This document shows, in pieces, positions 28,341 through 37,353 of a stretch of DNA of 64,000 bases (position 1 is the stretch's first letter; each line of letters starts with the position of its first letter). This stretch comes from Actinomadura viridilutea (GTDB lineage: Bacteria > Actinomycetota > Actinomycetes > Streptosporangiales > Streptosporangiaceae): positions 248,001 to 312,000 of the forward strand of contig PVNI01000001.1 in NCBI GenBank assembly GCA_003001795.1, given 5' to 3'. Below the pieces are notes generated by a model that worked only from the letters and a program-made list of their open reading frames with translations, was not told the DNA's origin and did not search any database. Position numbers and translations under genes: made by a program.

Positions 28341-29717
28341 ATGGAGCAACCCCTCTTGGTGGCGGCGCTCGCCGGCGCGGCTATCGTCATCGTCGTCCTC
28401 GCGGTCGTGCACATGCGCCAGCGGCACATCACCGAGCGGTACCGCGGGCAGGTCGAGGCGCTGCTTGACGATCTGCGGCGGCGGGACGAGGAACTGCGGC
28501 ATCTGGTCGGTACCCGGCTTCCCGAGCTGCGCGACCAGCTCGACGGGCGGCCGGTGACGGTGTCCAAGCCGCTGCACGAGCAGTGGCTGACCGGCACGCC
28601 GTTCGGGCAGGACGTCCAGGCGGTGCTGGATCTGTTCACCGAGAGCGTGGAGCGCGCCCGGGTCCGCGCCGACCGCTCGGCGAAGGTCACGCTGCGGTCG
28701 ATGATGCGGACCGTGCAGAGCCTGGCCAACGAGCAGCAGCTCGCGCTGAGCGACATGCAGGAGCGGCACGACGACCCCGAGGTGCTCGCCGACCTGCTGC
28801 GCCTGGACCACATGAACGCCCAGCTGGGACGGCGCGCCCAGGCCACCGCGGTGCTGTGCGGGTCCTGGCCGGGCCAGCAGCGCCAGGCGTCGGCGCTGTC
28901 GGACGTGGTGCGCGGCGCGATCTCCCGGATCCGCGACTACCTGCGGGTGCAGATCAGCTCGGAGGTCAACGTCGCGGTGGTGAGCCGCGCCGTGGAGCCG
29001 GTGGTGCTGGTGCTGGCGGAGCTGCTGGACAACGCGACGCGGCACTCGCAGCCCAACACGAAGGTCGACGTCAACTTCCAGATGGCGCACAACGGCGTGG
29101 CCATCATGATCGACGACGCCGGGGTGGCGATGAACGGGGAGGAGATCCAGCGCGCCACCCGGCTGCTGAACGGACGCGAAAGCGTCGACATCAACCGGAT
29201 CGGCGACCCGCCGCAGGTCGGCTTCGCGGTCGCCGGGGTGCTCTCGGCCCGCTACGGGTTCACCGTGTCGGTGGACACCAGGTCGCCGTACGGAGGCGTG
29301 CGCGCGGTGGTGTTCCTGCCGAACGCGCTCTTGACCGCCGTCCCGACGAACGAGCAGGAGGGACCCGCCGTGTCGCCCGAGCCTGACGCGTCGTCCGCCC
29401 CCGGCGCCGCGGCGCCGGACCCGTCCGCCGGACAGCAGGAGCCCGCCGCCGTGGGGGCCACCACCGCCGGGGGGCTGCCCAAGCGCCGCCGGGTCAGCGC
29501 CGCCGCGCCCGGGCAGGGGCCCCGCGAGCCCGCCGCCGGGAGCGGCGCCGCGCCCGAGGCGCGGGTCGGGGCGGAGCCGCCGTCGCGCCGCAGCGCCGCC
29601 GGCCTGGGCGCCTGGCAGCGCGGAACCCGGTCCGGTCGCGCCGCGTCCGTCTCCGGTGGGGCGGAGGGGCCGTCCGCTCAGCACGAAGCCGACAGTGAAG
29701 GGAACAGCCGGTCATGA
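28341..29717 (+). CDS. cvnA: conservon sensor-kinase-like ATP-binding protein (CvnA)
   Basis: This is the first gene of a conservon, a five-gene actinobacterial module that acts like a G-protein receptor system at the membrane. The 458-residue protein has one N-terminal TM helix (about 5-24) and a helical linker. A HATPase domain has N-box ELLDNATRHSQP and G-boxes (IDDAGVAM, GFAVAGVLSARYG), and a long Pro/Ala/Gly-rich tail (about 335-458) follows. No extracellular sensor domain or obvious phospho-His box is visible, as is usual for short CvnA proteins. ATG 28341 is preceded by TGAGGACC. The stop overlaps the next start (ATGA). Confidence 0.9.
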   Translation: MEQPLLVAALAGAAIVIVVLAVVHMRQRHITERYRGQVEALLDDLRRRDEELRHLVGTRLPELRDQLDGRPVTVSKPLHEQWLTGTPFGQDVQAVLDLFTESVERARVRADRSAKVTLRSMMRTVQSLANEQQLALSDMQERHDDPEVLADLLRLDHMNAQLGRRAQATAVLCGSWPGQQRQASALSDVVRGAISRIRDYLRVQISSEVNVAVVSRAVEPVVLVLAELLDNATRHSQPNTKVDVNFQMAHNGVAIMIDDAGVAMNGEEIQRATRLLNGRESVDINRIGDPPQVGFAVAGVLSARYGFTVSVDTRSPYGGVRAVVFLPNALLTAVPTNEQEGPAVSPEPDASSAPGAAAPDPSAGQQEPAAVGATTAGGLPKRRRVSAAAPGQGPREPAAGSGAAPEARVGAEPPSRRSAAGLGAWQRGTRSGRAASVSGGAEGPSAQHEADSEGNSRS

Positions 29718-30118
29718 CCGATTTCATGGACAACAAGCTCGGCTGGATGCTGGATGACGCGCTGCGCATGCCGGAGACCCGGTACGCGATCCTGCTGTCG
29801 GCCGACGGGCTGCTGATCGCCCATTCCGCGCGGATCGACCGGGACGAGGCGGAGCGGCAGGCCGCCGGGATGGCGGGCCTGCAGTCGCTGGCCCGCAGCA
29901 CCGCCGAGTTCTGCGGGAACCCGAGCACCACGTGGCGGCAGACGGTCAGCGAGTTCGACGACGGGTACGTGTTCCTGGTCGCCGCCGGGCCCGGCGCGTA
30001 CCTGGCGGTCTCGGCGACCCCGAACGTGGACATGGAGGCGGTGTCGTTCCGGCTGCAGGAGCTGGTGCAGCGGCTCGGTAAGGAGCTGTCCTCGCCGCCG
30101 CGGAGCGCCGACGCATGA
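29714..30118 (+). CDS. cvnB: roadblock/LC7-domain protein (CvnB)
   Basis: The 134-residue single-domain roadblock protein of the MglB type has an alpha-beta layout with YAILLSADGLLIAHS (about 23-37) and a central YVFLVAAGPGAYLAV strand pair (about 82-96). In conservons it is thought to regulate the small GTPase CvnD, as MglB acts on MglA. It overlaps cvnA and the DUF742 gene by 4 bp each (ATGA), so the operon is translationally coupled. Confidence 0.93.
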   Translation: MTDFMDNKLGWMLDDALRMPETRYAILLSADGLLIAHSARIDRDEAERQAAGMAGLQSLARSTAEFCGNPSTTWRQTVSEFDDGYVFLVAAGPGAYLAVSATPNVDMEAVSFRLQELVQRLGKELSSPPRSADA

Positions 30119-30471
30119 TGACGCCGCGCAACAGGCGGGCGCTGGTCCGGCCGCACGTGGTGACCGGCGGTCGGGCGCGTCCGAGCCGCAACATCTTCGA
30201 CCTGGTCACGCTGGTGACGGCCGCGGGGGATCTGCCGCTGACCGGGCTCAGCCCGGAGAAGCGCCGCATCGTGACGCTGTGCCGGGGCGGGGCCCTGTCG
30301 GTGGCCGAGGTGGCCGGCCATCTGCAGCTTCCCGTCAGCGTCACCAAGGTGCTGCTGTCCGACCTGGTGGACAGCGGCCACATCACCACCCGGGCCGCGG
30401 GCCCGGAATCGCGGCCCGAGGAGCTGGAGCTCCTGCAGGAGGTGCTCGATGGACTCCGTGCTCTCCTCTGA
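30115..30471 (+). CDS. cvnC: DUF742 protein with winged-helix-like fold (CvnC)
   Basis: The 118-residue protein opens with the family's RPHVVTGGRARPSR segment (about 12-25) and continues with a winged-helix-like part: EKRRIVTLC, LSVAEVAGHLQLPVSVTKVLLSDLVDSG (split here as AEVAGHLQLPVSV and VLLSDLVDSGHI). It is an invariant conservon member of unknown biochemical role. Its 3' end overlaps the start of the GTPase gene by 23 bp. Confidence 0.92.
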   Translation: MMTPRNRRALVRPHVVTGGRARPSRNIFDLVTLVTAAGDLPLTGLSPEKRRIVTLCRGGALSVAEVAGHLQLPVSVTKVLLSDLVDSGHITTRAAGPESRPEELELLQEVLDGLRALL

Positions 30472-31087
30472 GAGCTCCGCCCCGGCGGCCCCCGGGGCGG
30501 GCGCCGCCGCGGGCGGCATGTACGTGCGCGACACGGTGCGCAGGTCGGTGAAGCTGCTGATCGTGGGGCACTTCGCGGTCGGCAAGACGACGTTCGTGAG
30601 CACGCTGTCGGAGATCCGGCCGCTGCGCACCGAGGAGCGGATGACGCAGGCCGGGGCGCCCATCGACGACCTGACCGGCGTCCCCGACAAGACCCACACC
30701 ACCGTCGCCATGGACTTCGGGCGGCTCACCCTCAGCGACCGGCTGGTGCTGTACCTGTTCGGCACGCCGGGGCAGGGCCGCTTCAAGCGGCTGTGGGAGG
30801 ACCTGTCGCTCGGCGCCCTGGGCGCGCTGGTGCTGGTCGACACCCGCCGCCTGGAGAAGTCCTTCGAGATCATGGACCTGGTGGAGCGGCACGGGCTGCC
30901 GTACGCGGTGGCCGTGAACGCCTTCGACGGCGCCCCGGTGTTCCCCGACGAGGAGGTCCGCGAGGCCCTCGACCTGCATCCCGCCACCCCGCTCGTCACC
31001 TGCGACGCCCGCGACCGCGCGTCGTCGGCGCGGGCGCTGATCGCCCTGGTGGACCATCTCATCGCCACCGAACGGGAGCAGTCATGA
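30449..31087 (+). CDS. cvnD: small Ras-like GTP-binding protein of the conservon (CvnD)
   Basis: The 212-residue protein has P-loop GHFAVGKTT (40-48), switch II GTPGQGRF (about 106-113) and a degenerate guanine-specificity strand AVNAFDG where NKxD would lie. This is typical of CvnD proteins. It is the presumed GTPase partner of the roadblock protein. A flexible Ala/Gly-rich head (1-25) precedes the domain. The start lies inside cvnC; its stop overlaps the P450 ATG (ATGA). Confidence 0.92.
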   Translation: MDSVLSSESSAPAAPGAGAAAGGMYVRDTVRRSVKLLIVGHFAVGKTTFVSTLSEIRPLRTEERMTQAGAPIDDLTGVPDKTHTTVAMDFGRLTLSDRLVLYLFGTPGQGRFKRLWEDLSLGALGALVLVDTRRLEKSFEIMDLVERHGLPYAVAVNAFDGAPVFPDEEVREALDLHPATPLVTCDARDRASSARALIALVDHLIATEREQS

Positions 31088-32580
31088 CGACCGAACGCCT
31101 GGACGACGAGACCGGCGCCGCGTCCGAACCCGCCGGAGGGGAGCCCGAGTTCGCCGCGGCGCAGACCGGCGCCCAGCCGCAGCCCGTCGCGCCGACGCGG
31201 GACGAGGCGGGCGCGGCGCGCACGACGACCGGCCGGACGCCGCTGTACGGCCCCGAGTTCGCGGCCGACCCGCACGCCACCTACGCCAAGCTGCGCCGCT
31301 ACGGGTCGTTCGCGCCCGTGGAGCTGGCGCCCGGCGTCCCCGCGACGCTCGCCATCGGGTACGACGCCGTCCTCGAGGTGCTGCGGGACGACCTGACGTT
31401 CAAGCACGACCCGCGCGGCTGGCAGAAGACGGTGCCGCCCGACTGCCCGGTGCTGCCGATGATGGGGTACCGGCCGAACGCGCTGCACACCGACGGCACC
31501 CACCACGCGCGGCTGCGCGGCGCCATCACCGACGCGATGGCCCGGATCGACACCACCACCCTGCGCGGCTACGTCGAGCGCAACGCCGACAAGCTCATCC
31601 GCCTCATGGGCCCGATGGGCGAGGCGGACCTGCTCAAGGACTACGCGGTCGTGCTGCCGCTGCTGGTGTTCATGGAGCTGTTCGGCTGCCCGCCGGACAT
31701 CGCCCAGCAGCTGATGTACGGCGTGAGCGCGATCTTCCAGGTGGAGGACGTCCAGAAGGGCAACGCGGCGCTGAGCGACGGCGCCCGGCGGCTGATCGAG
31801 ATGAAGCGGGAGCGGCCCGGCGCCGACGTCACGTCGTGGCTGATCGCCCATCCGGCGCGGCTGAACGACGAGGAGCTGCTGCACAACCTGGTGCTGCTGC
31901 TGGGCGCGGGCACCGAGCCCACCCAGAACCTCATCGCCAACGGGCTGCTGCTGCTCCTGTCGGACGACCGGTTCGCCGGCGACCTGTCCGGCGGCAGCGT
32001 CCCCGTCGAGGACGCCATCGAAGAGGTCCTGTGGACCGACCCGCCCATCGCCAACTACGCGGCCCGCTTCCTGGACCGCGAGACCGAGTACATGGGCACG
32101 GTCCTGCCGGCCAACCAGCCGATCGTCATCAGCTTCGCCGCGGCCAACACCGACCCGTCCAAGGCCACCGACCAGCGGGTCGGCAACCGCGCCCACGTCT
32201 CGTGGGGCGCGGGCCCGCACGCCTGCCCCGCCAAGAGCCACGCGCGGCTCATCGCGTCGGTGGCCATCGAACGGCTCCTGGACGGCCTGCCCGACGTGCA
32301 GCTCGCCGTGCCCAAGCACCGACTGGAGTGGCGGCCCGGCCCCTTCCACCGGTCGCTGAAGGCGCTTCCGGTGACGTTCCCGCCGGTCCGGGACCCCGAC
32401 CAGGCGTGGCACGCGCAGAACGACGAGCAGGACCGCGAGGCCGAGGCGGAGGCGACGCCGGCGCAGCACGCCGCCGTGCCCGCCGCCGCGGGAGCCGCCC
32501 AGCAGGCGGCGCCCGCGCCGTCCGGTCCCGTTCCCCGGCGGTTGATGGACGCCATCACCCGCTGGTGGAACGGCGAGTAG
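31084..32580 (+). CDS. conservon-associated cytochrome P450, CYP157-like, without the ExxR motif
   Basis: This 498-residue soluble P450 is coupled to cvnD by an ATGA overlap. The haem-ligand loop is SWGAGPHACPAK with the thiolate cysteine C381. The I-helix reads AGTEPT (275-280) where AGxxTT is usual. The K-helix reads EEVLW (313-317), so W317 stands where the ExxR arginine belongs. Loss of ExxR is known for the CYP157 family, whose members sit in conservons, and the match to its E-x-x-L-W form is close. Head (about 50 residues) and tail (about 70 residues) are low-complexity. The substrate is unknown. A second P450, found in some conservons, is absent here. Confidence 0.9.
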   Translation: MTTERLDDETGAASEPAGGEPEFAAAQTGAQPQPVAPTRDEAGAARTTTGRTPLYGPEFAADPHATYAKLRRYGSFAPVELAPGVPATLAIGYDAVLEVLRDDLTFKHDPRGWQKTVPPDCPVLPMMGYRPNALHTDGTHHARLRGAITDAMARIDTTTLRGYVERNADKLIRLMGPMGEADLLKDYAVVLPLLVFMELFGCPPDIAQQLMYGVSAIFQVEDVQKGNAALSDGARRLIEMKRERPGADVTSWLIAHPARLNDEELLHNLVLLLGAGTEPTQNLIANGLLLLLSDDRFAGDLSGGSVPVEDAIEEVLWTDPPIANYAARFLDRETEYMGTVLPANQPIVISFAAANTDPSKATDQRVGNRAHVSWGAGPHACPAKSHARLIASVAIERLLDGLPDVQLAVPKHRLEWRPGPFHRSLKALPVTFPPVRDPDQAWHAQNDEQDREAEAEATPAQHAAVPAAAGAAQQAAPAPSGPVPRRLMDAITRWWNGE

Positions 32581-32596
32581 GACCCTCGTCCCGCGC

Positions 32597-32629
32597 GTCC
32601 GCCCGGGTCGGAGGCTCCGGACGGCGGAC
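32597..32629 (+). terminator. hairpin after the conservon operon
   Basis: GTCCGCC (32597-32603) pairs with GGCGGAC (32623-32629), and flanking GACCC (32581) / GGGTC (32632) can extend the stem outward. It lies directly after the P450 stop. There is no T-tract. Confidence 0.45.
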
Positions 32630-32758
32630 CGGGGTCAGACCCGGGCGGCCCTGCGGATGCGGTCGTGCGCCGGTCTCCTCGGCGACGCATCCGCGGGGGT
32701 GGCGGTCCAGGAGCGCGCACCGCCGCCTTGGCGCGCTCGGCCATCGGCATGGCCGCTC

Positions 32759-33163
32759 TCAGCCCTGCTTGCGGGCGATGGCCTCCGCCAGCTCCTGCTT
32801 GGACATCCGCGAGCGCCCCTGCACGTCCAGCTCGGCGGCCTGCTGGTACAGGTCGTGCTTGGAGCGGCCCTCGACGTCGACGCCGCCGAAGCTCTTCCCC
32901 TTGTTCTCTCGGGCCTTCGGGTTCTTCGCGCGGGGGTCGGAGGGGCCCTTGCGGGCCTTCTTGACCCACCGGTCGCCCCTCTTCTCGAACTTGTGCTTGA
33001 GCGCCGCGTACGCGGTGCGGTGCGCCCGCTCCCCTTCGCCGTACGTCTCGACCGCGCTGTCGTGGGCCTTGGCGAAGGTCTCCTGCGCCTCCTTGTCGGA
33101 ACGCTGGAGGGTGCTCGGCAACTCGTCCTTGCGCGGTTTGCCGGTCTTCGTGGTTTTCGGCAT
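32759..33163 (-). CDS. chaB: ChaB-family protein with C-terminal Rho-N/SAP-like segment
   Basis: The 134-residue, very basic cytosolic protein matches ChaB over residues 1-65 (DELPSTLQRSDKEAQETFAKAHDSAVETYG-type, with HRTAYAALKHKFEKRGDRWVKK). It ends with a short helix-extended-helix segment, SKHDLYQQAAELDVQGRSRMSKQELAEAIA (here split), like Rho N-terminal domains. Despite the historic name as a cation-transport regulator, its role is unclear; the C-terminal segment suggests nucleic-acid binding. It appears monocistronic. Confidence 0.9.
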   Translation of the reverse strand: MPKTTKTGKPRKDELPSTLQRSDKEAQETFAKAHDSAVETYGEGERAHRTAYAALKHKFEKRGDRWVKKARKGPSDPRAKNPKARENKGKSFGGVDVEGRSKHDLYQQAAELDVQGRSRMSKQELAEAIARKQG

Positions 33164-33575
33164 GACTCCTCGTTCCTCCTCAGCGTCCCGCTATCCACAA
33201 AAGACGGGCATAAACCGGGAGGGATCAGAGGAAACCGTGCGCGTCGGCGGGGGCGCGCCGCGCTGCGGCGGAGGAGGCACGTCCGCGGGTCGGTGTGCGG
33301 GACGTGCCCCCTCCCCCCTACGTGGCCGCGGCGACCAGGCCTGCGGGCCCAGTAGGCACCGATGTGGGACGGTCATCTGCCGGCGGTGCCGGCGGTGCCT
33401 CCCCCCGCGGGCCCCTGCGGCCGGGCCGCCGAGCGGCTGCCACGAACATAGGCACTACGCCCCGGTAGGGTTACGCGGTGTCGGTCACGTGCGACGAGCG
33501 GATGAAAACATGCGACGAGCGGTCGCGTGATCGCGCGGCGGAGTCGGGGGGAGCGGACGCCGCCCGGCGGGCGCG
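33164..33575. other. intergenic region
   Basis: About 410 bp without a supported gene. It holds a direct repeat of TGCGACGAGCGG (near 33489 and 33512) and the probable promoter of chaB at its left end. Confidence 0.35.
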
Positions 33576-33872
33576 TCAGTAGTCGTGGCGGGTCATCAAC
33601 CAGCAGATGGCGACGATGCGGACGAACTCCCAGTCGCGCGTGTCGCCCGGGGTCCAGCCGCGTTGCAGCGCGGACTCGGTGAAGCTGACCAGGTACTCGC
33701 CGAGCGACTCGGCGTCGAGCGTCTGACCGGATGCGGAGAGAAGGTCGCGCACCGCGGCGGCGTGCTGGTCCACCGCGGCCAGCAGCCCGGGTATGCTCGC
33801 CATGGCGGTCACCCCGGCTGTCCCCACGCTCCGGGCCACGTCGACCAGGGCATGCGACGGCTTGTCTCGCAT
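33576..33872 (-). CDS. small conserved-looking hypothetical protein
   Basis: The 98-residue soluble protein is helical, with a hydrophobic first third (VDVARSVGTAGVTAMASIPGLLA, split as residues 10-32) and a Trp-containing C-terminus (DWEFVRIVAICWLMTRHDY). It resembles short actinomycete proteins of the DUF6401 kind, but I am not certain of the family. The start is ATG 33872. The gene lies alone, 170 bp from the stop of the GT4 gene that reads in the same direction. Confidence 0.65.
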   Translation of the reverse strand: MRDKPSHALVDVARSVGTAGVTAMASIPGLLAAVDQHAAAVRDLLSASGQTLDAESLGEYLVSFTESALQRGWTPGDTRDWEFVRIVAICWLMTRHDY

Positions 33873-33948
33873 GGCGTCGACGTTAGCAAGTCTTGTCCGT
33901 CGCTTGACCGACTTTCCGGCGCGCGTGTCAGAGGCGCCGCGTGCGAAG

Positions 33949-33966
33949 CCCCCGTGCGGACGGGGG
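33949..33966 (-). terminator. GC hairpin after the minus-strand GT4 gene
   Basis: CCCCCGT (33949-33955) pairs with ACGGGGG (33960-33966) around GCGG. It lies 76 bases past the stop of the glycosyltransferase gene. Next to it, AATTTTTACCTG is repeated directly (about 34000-34025). Confidence 0.5.
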
Positions 33967-34041
33967 ATGGCGCGCTCTGCGCGTCTCCCCGAGGCCGGGG
34001 CAATTTTTACCTGAATTTTTACCTGATCGGGGTGGCGCGGC

Positions 34042-35277
34042 TCAGGCGGGCACTCTCGAGCGGGCCACGGCCCGACGGTACACCTTGACGGTCTCCAAGG
34101 CGATGCGGTCCCAGGAGTAGCGGGAGCGGGCGCGGTCGCTGCTGGCGAATCCCATGGCGGCGCGGCGGGTCGGGTCGGCGAGCAGGGCGCGGATGACGCG
34201 GGCGGTCTGCTCGGGGGTGCGGGGCGCGACGTGGACGCCGGTGACGCCGTCGATGATGGTGTCCAGGTGGCCGCCGACGGCGGTGGCGACGACGGGCACG
34301 CCGCAGGCCATCGCCTCCAGCGGGACCATGCCGAACGGCTCGTACCAGGGCAGGGCCACCACCAGGTCCGCCGACCGCAGGAGCCGGGGCACCTCGGCCC
34401 GGCTCACCCGTCCCAGGAACGCCACGCGCCGGGCGACCCCGGCCTCCTCCGCCACCCGGCGCAGCCGCCGCACGTCCGGGTCCTCGTCGAGCCGCTCGAA
34501 CGGCGGGCCGCCGGCGATGATGAGCTCCGCGCCGGGCACGCGGCCGAGCGCCTGGATCGCCGTGTCAACCCCCTGCCGTTCGTGCAGCCGCGTCAGCATG
34601 AGCAGCCGCCGCCCCCGCCCGGACGGGTCGGCCGGGCCGTCGGGGCTGAAGAACTCCAGGTCGATCCCGCAGGGGACGATGGTGACGCGGTCGCGCGGCA
34701 CGCCCATGCGCACCACCTCCTCGGCCTCCTCGGAGCTGGCGGCGATCACGGCGTCGGCGGCCTGGCCGATGGCGCGTTCCAACCGGATGCGTCCGGCCGG
34801 TCCGGCGCCGCCGTGGTGGCGGTGCTCGACGGTGCCGAGCGAGTGGTAGGCCTGCACCATCGGCACGCGGCGCCCGTCGAGATGCCGGATGGCCTGGACG
34901 GTGGCGAGCCCGCTCATCCAGAAGTGCGCGTGGGCCACCTCGGGGGGATCGTCGGCCCAGCGCTCCCGCAGGTAGTGCCCGAAGTCGGGGATCCAGGGCA
35001 GCAGCTCGTCCCGCGGCATCGGCTTGGCCGGCCCGGCGGGCACGTGCTCGACGGTCACCCCGGGCTCCAGCCGCACCCGCGCGGGCAGGTCCGGGTCGTC
35101 GCGGCGGGTGTAGACGGTGACGTGGTGCCCCTGCGCGCCGAGGCCGGCCGCCAGATCGGCGACGAACACGCTCAGCCCGTCGAGCTCGGCGGCGCAGTCG
35201 CCGGGGTCGTCCTGCTCGCCCGGGCGGGCGCGGGCGGCCAGCGGGCTGGCGTGTTCGGAAATCATGGCGATCTTCAC
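34042..35277 (-). CDS. GT4-family glycosyltransferase
   Basis: The 411-residue GT-B enzyme has the sugar-acceptor N-terminal domain with SEHASPLAA and DGLSVFVADLAAGL, a C-terminal donor domain with RLHERQGVDT, and the acidic EPFGMVPLEA (E-x7-E) motif. The layout is that of actinobacterial MshA/Spt14-like and other GT4 transferases. GTG 35277 is chosen because GGAGGTGA lies 5 bases upstream; the open frame continues 58 codons further without homology. It stands outside both EPS operons, so its acceptor may be different. Confidence 0.88.
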   Translation of the reverse strand: MKIAMISEHASPLAARARPGEQDDPGDCAAELDGLSVFVADLAAGLGAQGHHVTVYTRRDDPDLPARVRLEPGVTVEHVPAGPAKPMPRDELLPWIPDFGHYLRERWADDPPEVAHAHFWMSGLATVQAIRHLDGRRVPMVQAYHSLGTVEHRHHGGAGPAGRIRLERAIGQAADAVIAASSEEAEEVVRMGVPRDRVTIVPCGIDLEFFSPDGPADPSGRGRRLLMLTRLHERQGVDTAIQALGRVPGAELIIAGGPPFERLDEDPDVRRLRRVAEEAGVARRVAFLGRVSRAEVPRLLRSADLVVALPWYEPFGMVPLEAMACGVPVVATAVGGHLDTIIDGVTGVHVAPRTPEQTARVIRALLADPTRRAAMGFASSDRARSRYSWDRIALETVKVYRRAVARSRVPA

Positions 35278-35465
35278 GGGGTCACCTCCGGGAGCAGTCG
35301 GCCCCAGTCGCGCGGCCCGGGCCGTCACCCGCCGGCCCGGCCGACGGCGGCCGCCCGACCGGTCGGCCACCGTCGGCCGGTCACCGCGATGGGGAAGGAA
35401 AGGACTTTCGCAATGTGCGGGGGTGCGGATGACGGCGCACCGCGACGGAACCACGGAAGACGCTC

Positions 35466-35538
35466 CCGACCCTGCGCATCGACCCCGACCCTGCGCATCG
35501 ACCCGATCCTGCGCATCGACCCGACCCTGCGCATTGAC
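35466..35538. repeat. 18-19-bp tandem repeat, four units
   Basis: CCGACCCTGCGCATCGAC-type units begin near 35466, 35485, 35503 and 35521, with single-base changes. The stretch lies between the GT4 gene and a small membrane protein gene and is not inside a supported gene. Confidence 0.8.
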
Positions 35539-35565
35539 GCTGTCCCGCGACGCCGTCCGGTGCGC

Positions 35566-35799
35566 TCACATGGACGCGCGGTGCGCGCCGTCCCGCCGGT
35601 CGCCCTGGGTGGTGGCCGCCGCCCAGTCGCGGCGCTGCGTGCTCGGCCGGGCGAACCAGGACCGGAGCAATGCGATCGCCGCGATGGAACCGACCAGGGT
35701 GACGGCCGTGGCGCCCCACTTGGCCGCCCTGCCGAACCGCGACGCCCTCCCTTGCCTGCGAGCCCGGTTCGACGACTTGCGTGCCTTGTTCGCCTTCAT
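35566..35799 (-). CDS. small basic single-pass membrane protein
   Basis: The 77-residue protein has a strongly basic head (MKANKARKSSNRARRQGR, 1-18), then KWGATAVTLVGSIAAIALL (about 27-45) as one TM helix, and a short polar tail. ATG 35799 follows AAAGGGA at 6 bases. The family is unknown. The upstream 35830-36010 region is AT-richer and may be the promoter. Confidence 0.6.
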   Translation of the reverse strand: MKANKARKSSNRARRQGRASRFGRAAKWGATAVTLVGSIAAIALLRSWFARPSTQRRDWAAATTQGDRRDGAHRASM

Positions 35800-36183
35800 C
35801 GCGCGTCCCTTTCATGAGCAGGGTTGTCCGCACGCAGGGCATGACGGCCACGCCCCCGTGGCGGAAGTGGACGGTTACGGCCTCGGTTCCGGGATCAAGC
35901 GAGATCGAAGAGTGAACGAGGCCCGCGCCAGATACCTTTCTGTGACGGGTCGTGTTCAAACTGTTACGGATCAAAATGAGCGCCAGGTTACGGGCCGATC
36001 TTCGTTAAGGGCGGGCGGGGGTGCTGGCGTCCCGCCGCGCGGTCCGGCAGGTTCCGCCCCTCGCGTCGCCGCGCCGGTCGGCGGGGACGCGCAACCGGTC
36101 CGCGAGTCCCTCTCGGCAGGCGCTTGGGACGTGATCGGTCTGCGCGTGACCCGCCGGTGACGCGCCCGGTGCGGCGGCCCTCC
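35800..36183. other. intergenic region between the small membrane protein and the metallopeptidase
   Basis: About 380 bp. The part from 35930 to 36010 has a lower GC content, with TTCAAACTGTTACGG and GATCAAAATG, and probably carries the promoter of the small membrane protein. No gene is supported. Confidence 0.4.
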
Positions 36184-37353
36184 TCAGCGCCTGCCGTACA
36201 GCCTCTTCAGCCCGAGGAAGTCCCCGAGGCCCAGCGTGCGCCAGTGGAACTCGCACGTGTCGATGGCCGGGAACATCGTGAGCTTGCGGTGCCGGGCGCC
36301 CTTGACATGGGCCAGGCCCAGGTGATGCAGGGTCTCGTGGGCCGCGACGCCGACGGCGTCATAGGCGTCGGCGCGGCAGCGCTTCTTGCTGGTCGCCCAG
36401 CGCGCTCCGCTGGCGTTGAGCGCGATGTCCCCTTCCACCATCTTGCCCCTGCGGAACCATTTGCAGGTGAGGCCGAGCATGGTCTCGCCGGGGCGGAAGC
36501 GCATCCAGCCTCGGACGTTGCGTCCGTCGGCCCTGCCGCAGGCGCCCGACCTCAGGACTCCGGGCGGACGCCACGTCGACCCTTTGTAGACCTGGCGGAT
36601 GGAGACCCGTCCGAGACGGCAGTTGTTCTGTCCTCGCACAGCGATGCGGGTGCCGCGGAGGAACGCCCGCTTGCGCTGCCTGGCGTTCAGATAGGCCACC
36701 GGGCCCCACCCCGGGTAGTACCACCATTTCAGGACCGGCCGGCGGCGCCCCTTGGACGGGAGCGGGGCGCCGTCGCTGCGGTACGCCGCGTCCCGGCACG
36801 GGGAAATGGGGGCGGCGGCCGACCGTTCACGGGAGGACGCGGCCGAGGGGGCCGGAGGCGGAGGCAGGGGAGCGTGCGCCCTGCCGCCCGTCGGATCGTC
36901 CAGGGTGGTCGGCAGCGCGTCCCAAGGGCCGCCGGGCTCGTCGCCGGACACGGTGACCCGCTTCTCGGTGAGGTCGACGTCGACGACCAGCGACTGCATG
37001 CCGCGCCCGCCGAGCACGGACGCCTCCACCGAGCTGCCGTCCGGCGGCACCATCACGCCCAGGCCGCTCGGCCCCTTCAGCAGGATCGACCGCGGGTCGC
37101 ACCGGGTCATGTCGATGACGAAGGGCACGCGGGTGACCAGCAGCGTCCCCGCGGCGCACGGCTCGGTGGCGATGGCCGCGGAGCCCGCCGCGGCGCCCGG
37201 CGCCCGCGCCGCGTACCCGACCGTCGCCGGCGCGCGCGGCGTCGGCCCCAACGCCGCCGCGACGCCGCCCGGCGCCAGCGCCGTCAGGGCCAGCGCGATG
37301 GAGAGCCCCCGCGCGCCCCCGAGGCGCCGCCGCGCGGTCAGGCCCCCGCTCAT
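36184..37353 (-). CDS. secreted metzincin-type zinc metallopeptidase
   Basis: The 389-residue protein has an N-terminal signal peptide (about 10-35: RRRLGGARGLSIALALTALAPGG, split). An all-beta-looking middle with Cys residues follows, then a C-terminal catalytic segment with the zinc motif HETLHHLGLAH (339-349, HExxHxxGxxH) and a Met-turn candidate at KLTMFPAI (M360). That combination defines metzincins such as matrixin-like peptidases. A Pro/Ser-rich linker (about 185-205) separates the regions. ATG 37353 overlaps the sortase stop (ATGA), so the two are cotranslated. Substrate is unknown. Confidence 0.82.
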   Translation of the reverse strand: MSGGLTARRRLGGARGLSIALALTALAPGGVAAALGPTPRAPATVGYAARAPGAAAGSAAIATEPCAAGTLLVTRVPFVIDMTRCDPRSILLKGPSGLGVMVPPDGSSVEASVLGGRGMQSLVVDVDLTEKRVTVSGDEPGGPWDALPTTLDDPTGGRAHAPLPPPPAPSAASSRERSAAAPISPCRDAAYRSDGAPLPSKGRRRPVLKWWYYPGWGPVAYLNARQRKRAFLRGTRIAVRGQNNCRLGRVSIRQVYKGSTWRPPGVLRSGACGRADGRNVRGWMRFRPGETMLGLTCKWFRRGKMVEGDIALNASGARWATSKKRCRADAYDAVGVAAHETLHHLGLAHVKGARHRKLTMFPAIDTCEFHWRTLGLGDFLGLKRLYGRR

